DNA from: SIRX01 sp965213905
GTDB lineage: Bacteria; Actinomycetota; Rubrobacteria; Rubrobacterales; Rubrobacteraceae
Direction of reading: 5' to 3'
Length of the DNA: 64,000 bases
NCBI GenBank assembly: GCA_965213905.1
Contig: OZ243922.1
Coordinates: 1,984,001 to 2,048,000 of the forward strand
Below the pieces are notes generated by a model. That model searched no databases. It was not told where the DNA came from and worked only from the letters and a program-made list of their open reading frames with translations. The position numbers were made by a program, and so were the translations under genes. Positions within the stretch are counted from its first letter, which is position 1. Each line of letters starts with the position of its first letter. Positions 59,201 to 64,000 of this stretch are shown piece by piece.

Positions 59201-61074
59201 TCTTCGGCCTGGAGGTCACCCTGGTTCTCGTGGGCGAGGCCGAAATTGTGGATCCAGGCCTCAGGGGAGTCGGAAGGTTCGATCTTATACGGGTGTTCGT
59301 CCACCACCCGGACGCCCATCTTCTCTAGAAGCGGCATGACGGCGGAGAGCGGGATCTTGCCGCCCGTCCGGTACAGCTTGAACCGCAGAAAGTTCTCCGG
59401 CACTTCGAGCGGCTGGTACAAATTCATGCCCAGCTCTTCCCCGGAGTCTAAGGCTTCGATTCTCTCTATGTCCGAGACCGCCGTGCGGGGCAGGTAGTCG
59501 TGCCGGTAGCCGGGCGGGAAAGCGTCCTCGTAGCGGTGGAAGAGTTCGGTTCCCTGCTCCTCGCCGAAGTTCTCGACGAGCGCCCTGTAGAGCTCGTCGC
59601 TCCAGGAGCGGATCGCCTGGACTAGCTGCTCCTCGATCTCGTCCACGTCGTAGTCTGGGAGGGCGTCCGGCGTGGTGCGCACTATAAAGTGCAGCCGCGC
59701 CAGCACCGACTCGGAGAGCCGGACGTTGAACTCGGCGCCCGTGCCGTTGAAAGACTCCGTCAGGATTCTCTGCATCCGGGTCCGGATTTTGGTGTTATAG
59801 TGGTCCCGGGGCACGTACACCAGGCAGGAGAGAAACCGCCCGTAGGCGTCGGGCCGCACGAAGAGCCGGACGCGCTGGCGCTCGTGCAGATGGAGTATGC
59901 CGGTCGAGATCTCGAAAAGCTCCTCCTTGCGGATCTGGAACATCTCGTCCCGCGGGAAGGTTTCGAGGATTTCCATGAGGTCCTTTTCGTTGTGGCTATC
60001 TTCCGGGAACCCCGCCTCGTCCAGGCAGTACCTCACCCTGCGCCGGACTATCGGGATGTCCAGCGTGCTGTCGCTGTAGGCGGCGAAGGTGTAGAGCCCC
60101 AAAAACCTCCGCTCTCCGACCACCTCCCCCGCGTCGTCGAACTTCTTGACGCCGACGTAGTCCAGGTACGACGGGCGGTGCACGGTCGAGCGCGAGTTCG
60201 CTTTTGTCAGGTTGAGCAGGCGCGGCTCGCGGGCAAGCTTCCGGGCCTCCGGCGGAAGCTTGCTGAAGCTCTGTGAGACTTCCCCGGATTTTTCTTCCCG
60301 CAATATGCCGAGGCCGCTGCCGGATACCGACCTTAGTATGTCCTCCCCGTTTTCGGCTTTCAGGTCGTACTCGCGGTACCCCAAAAACGTGAAGTGGTCG
60401 TCGTCGAGCCACTCCAGAAAAGCTTTCGTCTCCTCCACCGCGGCTTCGTCCACCGGCAGACCCGTCCCATCCAGGCTGGAGATGATGTCTCTTACCTCCT
60501 CCGTCATCCCCGACCAGTCTTCGACCGCGGCCCGCACGTCCTCCAGGACCCGGCCCAGGCCGTCTTTGAGTTCCTCCAGGTGTTCTTTCTCGGTGTGCCG
60601 GTCCACCTCGACGTGGATCACGGACTCAGGAGTCGAGTCCCCGGATTCCTCGCCGCGGGGCAGTACCTCCGTGAGGCGGCCTTCGTCATCGCGCCGGACG
60701 TTCATCATGGGGTGGATCATCAAGTGTACGGAGAACCCCTGGCGGTTTATCTCCGCGCGGACCGAATCCACGAGAAACGGCATGTCGTCGTTGACGATCT
60801 CGACGACGGTGTGGGTCGTCTGCCACCGATATTCTTCGAACCGGGGGTTGTAGACGCGGATTTTGGGCTCGTCGGGCCCGCGCTGGAGCGCGAAGTTCCA
60901 GTGGGCCAGGGCCGAGCCGTAGACGTCTACCGGCGACAGGCCGGCCAGGTCTTCCGGGGCCACCCAACCGTAATACTGGCGCACGAACTCCTCGACCTGC
61001 GGAGCCTGGTCCTCCTCTAACCGCTCCCAAACCCGCTCGATCACTTTACCGACAAGTTCGTTTTTCGACATCAT
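56227..61074 (-). CDS. gdh: NAD-specific glutamate dehydrogenase, 180-kDa type
   Basis: 1615 residues, the length of the large NAD-glutamate dehydrogenases (Bac_GDH family) of actinobacteria and proteobacteria. The catalytic-core stretch GGIRWSDRKEDFRTEILGLM and the lysine-rich VPTGAKGGFVVK are present. Long N-terminal regulatory regions with ACT-like parts precede the core. It catalyses oxidative deamination of glutamate to 2-oxoglutarate, mainly for catabolism. The start ATG (doubled ATGATG) has AGGAGG seven bases before. It is divergent from a YbdK-like ligase gene. Confidence 0.95.
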   Translation of the reverse strand: MMSKNELVGKVIERVWERLEEDQAPQVEEFVRQYYGWVAPEDLAGLSPVDVYGSALAHWNFALQRGPDEPKIRVYNPRFEEYRWQTTHTVVEIVNDDMPFLVDSVRAEINRQGFSVHLMIHPMMNVRRDDEGRLTEVLPRGEESGDSTPESVIHVEVDRHTEKEHLEELKDGLGRVLEDVRAAVEDWSGMTEEVRDIISSLDGTGLPVDEAAVEETKAFLEWLDDDHFTFLGYREYDLKAENGEDILRSVSGSGLGILREEKSGEVSQSFSKLPPEARKLAREPRLLNLTKANSRSTVHRPSYLDYVGVKKFDDAGEVVGERRFLGLYTFAAYSDSTLDIPIVRRRVRYCLDEAGFPEDSHNEKDLMEILETFPRDEMFQIRKEELFEISTGILHLHERQRVRLFVRPDAYGRFLSCLVYVPRDHYNTKIRTRMQRILTESFNGTGAEFNVRLSESVLARLHFIVRTTPDALPDYDVDEIEEQLVQAIRSWSDELYRALVENFGEEQGTELFHRYEDAFPPGYRHDYLPRTAVSDIERIEALDSGEELGMNLYQPLEVPENFLRFKLYRTGGKIPLSAVMPLLEKMGVRVVDEHPYKIEPSDSPEAWIHNFGLAHENQGDLQAEEVKKIFQEAFAQMWRDNVENDGFNHLVLRAGLTWREIIILRAYSKYLRQAGTTFSQDYMEDTLSDNAHITRLLAELFLVRLDPDSQKKAEKETERLVEEIEDNLNGVASLDEDRILRRFLNAILATLRTNYFQKGEDGGHKPYLSIKLDPSGIPELPLPRPAFEVFVYSPRMEGVHLRGSEVARGGIRWSDRKEDFRTEILGLMKAQTVKNAVIVPTGAKGGFVVKRPPPYGGREALTEEGIACYRTLISGMLDLADNLVDGETVPPPDVVRHDGDDPYLVVAADKGTATFSDIANGISKGEYGFWLGDAFASGGETGYDHKAMGITARGAWESVKRHFRNLGKDIQNEDFTVAGIGDMSGDVFGNGMLLSRHIKLVAAFNHLHIFFDPDPDPEKSYEERERLFGAKQSAWTDYDEDCISEGGGVYSRSEKSITLTPEIKELLGVEEDSMTPNEIINALLKAPVDLLWNGGIGTYVKASYEDDADVGDKANDSLRVDGRDLGCRVVGEGGNLGLTQEGRIEYALQGGRVYMDAIDNSAGVDCSDHEVNIKILLDAVVENGDMTGKQRNALLAEMTEEVGDLVLQNNYAQTEAVDNSVAQASSMEDVHARYMRSLEDAGSLNRGLEFLPSEEELADRRTGGIGLTAPELAILLSYTKITLYDQLLASDVPEDPYLFEELGRYFPGPIRERFRAQMREHRLRRQLVATHLTNDLVNRCGTTFAYRLRDETGGTAPEVARAYAAARDIFGLRSLWSRIEDLDNEVGARVQTNMLLDARKLVERATRWLLRNRRPPLDISEAVSQFSEGVEELVGLIPELMLESDREAMEKTAGECVESGVPEDLARRVAILNAMFSALDIIDVASSTGHSLETVAAVYFILGDRLKIHWLREHIEDLPRDNRWRMLSRAALRDDLFDQEATLTAGILHEIPDGDLSAEDRVDSWMESKREPVERLLQVLRDINSSGTFDLSTLSVALRETRNLTNGTGMEATPG

Positions 61075-61193
61075 CTTGGTCCTCCTTTTCCCTATCTCAT
61101 AGTACCTTATCTGCTATTGTGACGGATCACGAAAACAGCGTCTCGCCGGAGACACGAAAAACGGCCGGCGAGCCCCCGGAGGAGGCAACCCGC

Positions 61194-62306
61194 GTGGCAG
61201 AAAAACCTGACGGATACACCCTCGGGGTCGAGGAGGAGTACCAGATCGTCGCGGCCGGGGACCGCGGCCTGAGCCCCGAAAACGAGGCCGTAATGAACCG
61301 GGCGAAAGAAACGCTCGGCGAGCAGGTCGAGCTTGAGATGCTGGCCTCCCAGATCGAGGTTATGACCCCGGTTTGCGACACGCTCTCGGAGGTGCGCTCG
61401 CAACTTACGAGGTTGCGGCGCGGCGTAATCTCGGCGGCGGAGCATCACGGCCGGCGGATCGCCGCCGCGAGCACGCACCCTTTTTCGCACTGGGACGACC
61501 AGGACCTGACCCCCAAGGACCGTTACCGGCGGATGATGGAGAACTTTCAACGGATGGGCGAGCAGCAACTCTCTTTCGGGTTCCACGTACACGTCGGCCT
61601 CAGCGACCGGGACGCGGCGGTGGGGGTCATGGACCACCTCCGCGTCTGGCTGGCCCCGTTGCTCGCGCTCTCGGCCAACTCGCCGTTCTGGCTCGGCGAG
61701 GACTCCGGCTACGCCAGCTACCGTACCCAGGTCTGGGGCCAGTTCCCCACGGCGGGGCCGCCGGGCATCTACGGCTCGCTTGAGGAGCACGACCGCCTGA
61801 TGGAGTCGCTGGTAGAGACCGGGTGCGTGATCGACGCCGAAAGCATCTACTTCGACGTGCGGCTTTCGGAGGATAACGGGACGGTCGAGATCCGGGTGGC
61901 GGACGTTTGCAGCAAACTGGACGAAGCCGTAATGCTAACCGGCCTGTGCCGGGCCCTGGTCCGCGAGTGCCACGGAAAGACCGCAAACGGTGAACCTCCC
62001 CCAAACACCCGCCCGGAGCTCCTGAAAGCCGCCCACTGGCGGGCCTCGCGCCACGGCCTCGACGAAGAACTCGTAGACTTGGAAGGCTGCCGTTCCGTCC
62101 CGGCCCAAGAGGTCGTAGACAGCCTCCTGAACTTCACGCGCCCGGCCCTGGAAGAAGCCGGCGACTGGGAAGAGGTATCCTCCCTCGTAAACGAGACCCT
62201 CGAACGCGGCAACGGCGCCACCCGCCAACGCCGCGCCCACAAACAGTCGGGGCGGCTGGAAGACGTGGTTGACGCGCTCGTCGAGGAGACGGCGCAGGGA
62301 ACATAA
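61194..62306 (+). CDS. YbdK-type carboxylate-amine ligase (glutamate-cysteine ligase 2 family)
   Basis: 370 residues from the GTG at 61194, chosen because GGAGGAGG lies eight bases upstream and the protein then starts just before the family signature YTLGVEEEYQIV. An earlier in-frame GTG at 61119 has no ribosome-binding site. Other family segments are ASTHPFSHWDDQDLTP, FGFHVHVG and YRTQVWGQFPTAGPPG. These enzymes have weak glutamate-cysteine ligase activity in E. coli; related ones attach amino acids in other pathways. Its role here is open. It is divergent from the glutamate dehydrogenase gene. Confidence 0.88.
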   Translation: MAEKPDGYTLGVEEEYQIVAAGDRGLSPENEAVMNRAKETLGEQVELEMLASQIEVMTPVCDTLSEVRSQLTRLRRGVISAAEHHGRRIAAASTHPFSHWDDQDLTPKDRYRRMMENFQRMGEQQLSFGFHVHVGLSDRDAAVGVMDHLRVWLAPLLALSANSPFWLGEDSGYASYRTQVWGQFPTAGPPGIYGSLEEHDRLMESLVETGCVIDAESIYFDVRLSEDNGTVEIRVADVCSKLDEAVMLTGLCRALVRECHGKTANGEPPPNTRPELLKAAHWRASRHGLDEELVDLEGCRSVPAQEVVDSLLNFTRPALEEAGDWEEVSSLVNETLERGNGATRQRRAHKQSGRLEDVVDALVEETAQGT

Positions 62307-62435
62307 CCAACCGGCTCCGGAACTCGGACGTATTGTTATGCCGCAACGGAACAAGCCACAAAACGGAAATACGCCTTGCCATCCGGTAGCCCATAAGAAC
62401 CACCCACCATCGGATGCTCTAGAATCTACTGCGGT

Positions 62436-63854
62436 ATGTGGCGGAGACGTAGAGACGGCGAGGTAGTTCGCGTGAGGTTCTACGCGGTTTCGGCGGCGCT
62501 GGTCGTAACGCTCGCCCTGGTCTTCGGCGTTGGAGGGTTGCGGAAGACGAAAGACTACCCGGACCCGGTGCCGCTCCAGATGGCCGGCCTGCTCGGCAAC
62601 GGCGTCTACACCCACGCAATTTCACCGGAAGAAGCCCGCGGCGCCTCTTACCTACCCGGGTCCAACGTCCTACGCCTTCCCGACGGAGACTTACGCTACC
62701 TGCCGCCGGGTGCGGCCGAACCCGTCACCGTTTCACCGGAAGACCCGGGTGCGCGAAAGGCTGTCGCTGAATCCCGCACCTGGCTGGACGAGGGGATGGT
62801 CCCTGGCTCAACGGAAAAAGAAAGCCGGATGGCGGGGCGCGCCTTGTTGGACTTACGGCTGCTGACGGACCCTAACGGGGCGGCGGTGGCCGCACCCTAC
62901 AAGCGATGGAACTACGTTTGGCCCCGGGACGCGAGTTGGGCCGCTGTCGCTTTCGCCGCCACCGGCCACCACGAGGAGTCTTACGAAATACTCGAGTTCT
63001 TGGCGTCCGTGCAGAACGAAGACGGGACCTGGGAGGCCCGCTACCGGTCGGACGGGACGCCGGTCTTAGACGGCCGCGCCCCGCAACTCGACGCGACCGG
63101 CTGGTTCCCCTGGGCCGTCTGGTTTCATGCTTCCACGGCGCCCGAAGCTTCCGGGCGGCAGGCTGAAGCACTCTGGCCCGCCGCCCGCAGGGCCGCCGAC
63201 GCCGCAACCGCCGCCCTGCAAAACGACGGCCTGCCGCCCGGCGGCCCGGACTACTGGGAGATAAGCACCTGGAAACCGAACCTCGGGACCGCCGCGCCGC
63301 TGCGTACGGGCCTGCGGGCCGGGGCGGACCTGGCGGAGACCCTCGGGCACGACGCCGAAGCCCGCCGCTACGCCGGGGCCGCCGGCCGGCTCGACCGTGC
63401 CATCAGCCGCGAGTTCGGGCCCCACGGCTACCCGCGCACCACCCGGCCCGGTAGTGGCGCCGACGCCGCCGTAACCTTTCTGGCGCCACCCTTCGCCCCG
63501 CCGGAAACACCGGTCCGAAAGGCCGTCGGGGAAACGGCGAAGAAGCTGCGCGCGCCGAACGGCGGCCTGTTGCCCGGCGAGAAGTGGCGGCAGAAACCAA
63601 CCGTAGCCTGGACCCCGGAGACGGCGTTCTTCGCGCTCTCCGCCGCCGCGACGGGTGAGGAAGCCTCGGCGGACCGCTACCTCGACTGGCTCGAAGACCA
63701 CCGGACGGAACTCGGCTCTTTTCCGGAGAAGGTAGACGGCGGGGGGGACCCGCAGGCTGTCGCGCCACTCGGCTGGACGAACGCCATAGTGGTACTGGCG
63801 CTGGTGGCAAAAGACGAACCTCTGCTGATTCCCCCGCCGGGTAAAAACGGCTAA
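62436..63854 (+). CDS. Membrane-anchored glycoside hydrolase family 15-like protein
   Basis: 472 residues. A membrane or signal segment (FYAVSAALVVTLALVFGVGGL) is followed by an all-helical toroid-like region. The signature KRWNYVWPRDASWAAVAF is typical of GH15 glucoamylases and glucodextranases; the C-terminal PLGWTNAIVVLAL is the usual family end. It would act outside the cell on alpha-glucans or another glycan, releasing glucose. The ATG at 62436 could be replaced by a GTG at 62472 closer to the signal segment. The final 146 bases of the window after this gene show a GC-rich hairpin near 63981-63995 but no gene. Confidence 0.82.
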   Translation: MWRRRRDGEVVRVRFYAVSAALVVTLALVFGVGGLRKTKDYPDPVPLQMAGLLGNGVYTHAISPEEARGASYLPGSNVLRLPDGDLRYLPPGAAEPVTVSPEDPGARKAVAESRTWLDEGMVPGSTEKESRMAGRALLDLRLLTDPNGAAVAAPYKRWNYVWPRDASWAAVAFAATGHHEESYEILEFLASVQNEDGTWEARYRSDGTPVLDGRAPQLDATGWFPWAVWFHASTAPEASGRQAEALWPAARRAADAATAALQNDGLPPGGPDYWEISTWKPNLGTAAPLRTGLRAGADLAETLGHDAEARRYAGAAGRLDRAISREFGPHGYPRTTRPGSGADAAVTFLAPPFAPPETPVRKAVGETAKKLRAPNGGLLPGEKWRQKPTVAWTPETAFFALSAAATGEEASADRYLDWLEDHRTELGSFPEKVDGGGDPQAVAPLGWTNAIVVLALVAKDEPLLIPPPGKNG

Positions 63855-64000
63855 AAACTACGAGAACACTTTGCGTGCGGGACTCTAGGGGGGAATGTTT
63901 TAAGAAAGCTTCACCGGTTTCCGGCGGGGCAAGCGGTTTCGGATGGGAGGTTTCGGGCCGGTTTCTTTTCCCCGCCCGGGCCCCGCAAGCCGGGGAACGG

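Overview
The window is high-GC bacterial DNA. Gene density, GTG/TTG starts, a T-box in front of ileS, a 1615-residue NAD-glutamate dehydrogenase, a PASTA-domain Ser/Thr kinase with a sortase, and a YbdK-type carboxylate-amine ligase together suggest an actinobacterium. Rubrobacter or a relative is my best guess, made from gene content and protein style and not proven by a marker gene.

Layout. (1) 1-14 kb is housekeeping: the end of a phospholipase-D-family gene, tRNA-Ala(TGC), a FemAB/GNAT-like protein, an aminotransferase, a Cof-type HAD hydrolase overlapping mutM, small envelope proteins, ileS behind a well-preserved T-box leader, a membrane-anchored sulfite-oxidase-like molybdoenzyme, and endonuclease V. 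(2) 14.5-28.1 kb is an envelope and small-molecule region: an acyl carrier protein, an AMP-forming ligase and a PLP group IV decarboxylase in one overlapping operon, two paralogous GNAT proteins, a beta-lactamase-fold serine hydrolase, an ATP-grasp ligase, MurJ, a PASTA kinase and a sortase. (3) 28.4-53.9 kb is an unusual carbohydrate or polyol gene cluster. It holds four FGGY kinases, three zinc alcohol dehydrogenases plus the remnant of a fourth, two dehydrogenases of the sn-glycerol-1-phosphate (EgsA/AraM) family, two of the sn-glycerol-3-phosphate (GpsA) family, an RpiB-like isomerase lacking the usual histidines, a fused DhaK-DhaL kinase, an AraL-like HAD phosphatase, an LsrF-type class I aldolase, a class II aldolase, an SDR, a 2-hydroxyacid dehydrogenase and two amidohydrolase-like enzymes. 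I recognise no regulator and no known transporter in it; a 319-residue multi-pass membrane protein of unknown family is the only transport candidate. (4) 53.9-64 kb has a decayed serine-recombinase tail at the cluster edge, a zinc-ribbon protein, an acyl-CoA dehydrogenase, NAD-glutamate dehydrogenase, a YbdK-like ligase and a GH15-like glycosidase.

How the parts may work together. In the cluster, alcohol dehydrogenases or the SDR would oxidise polyols to ketoses, FGGY and DhaKL kinases would phosphorylate them, the EgsA- and GpsA-type enzymes would exchange polyol phosphates with ketose phosphates, and RpiB and the aldolases would deliver aldose phosphates or triose phosphates. A C3-C5 polyol, with tetritols a good guess, is the simplest reading, but no substrate can be read from sequence alone. 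This cluster is my main candidate for an undescribed pathway. The carrier-protein/decarboxylase operon at 14.5-17.6 kb, which recalls aminoacyl-ACP decarboxylation in butirosin biosynthesis, is the second.
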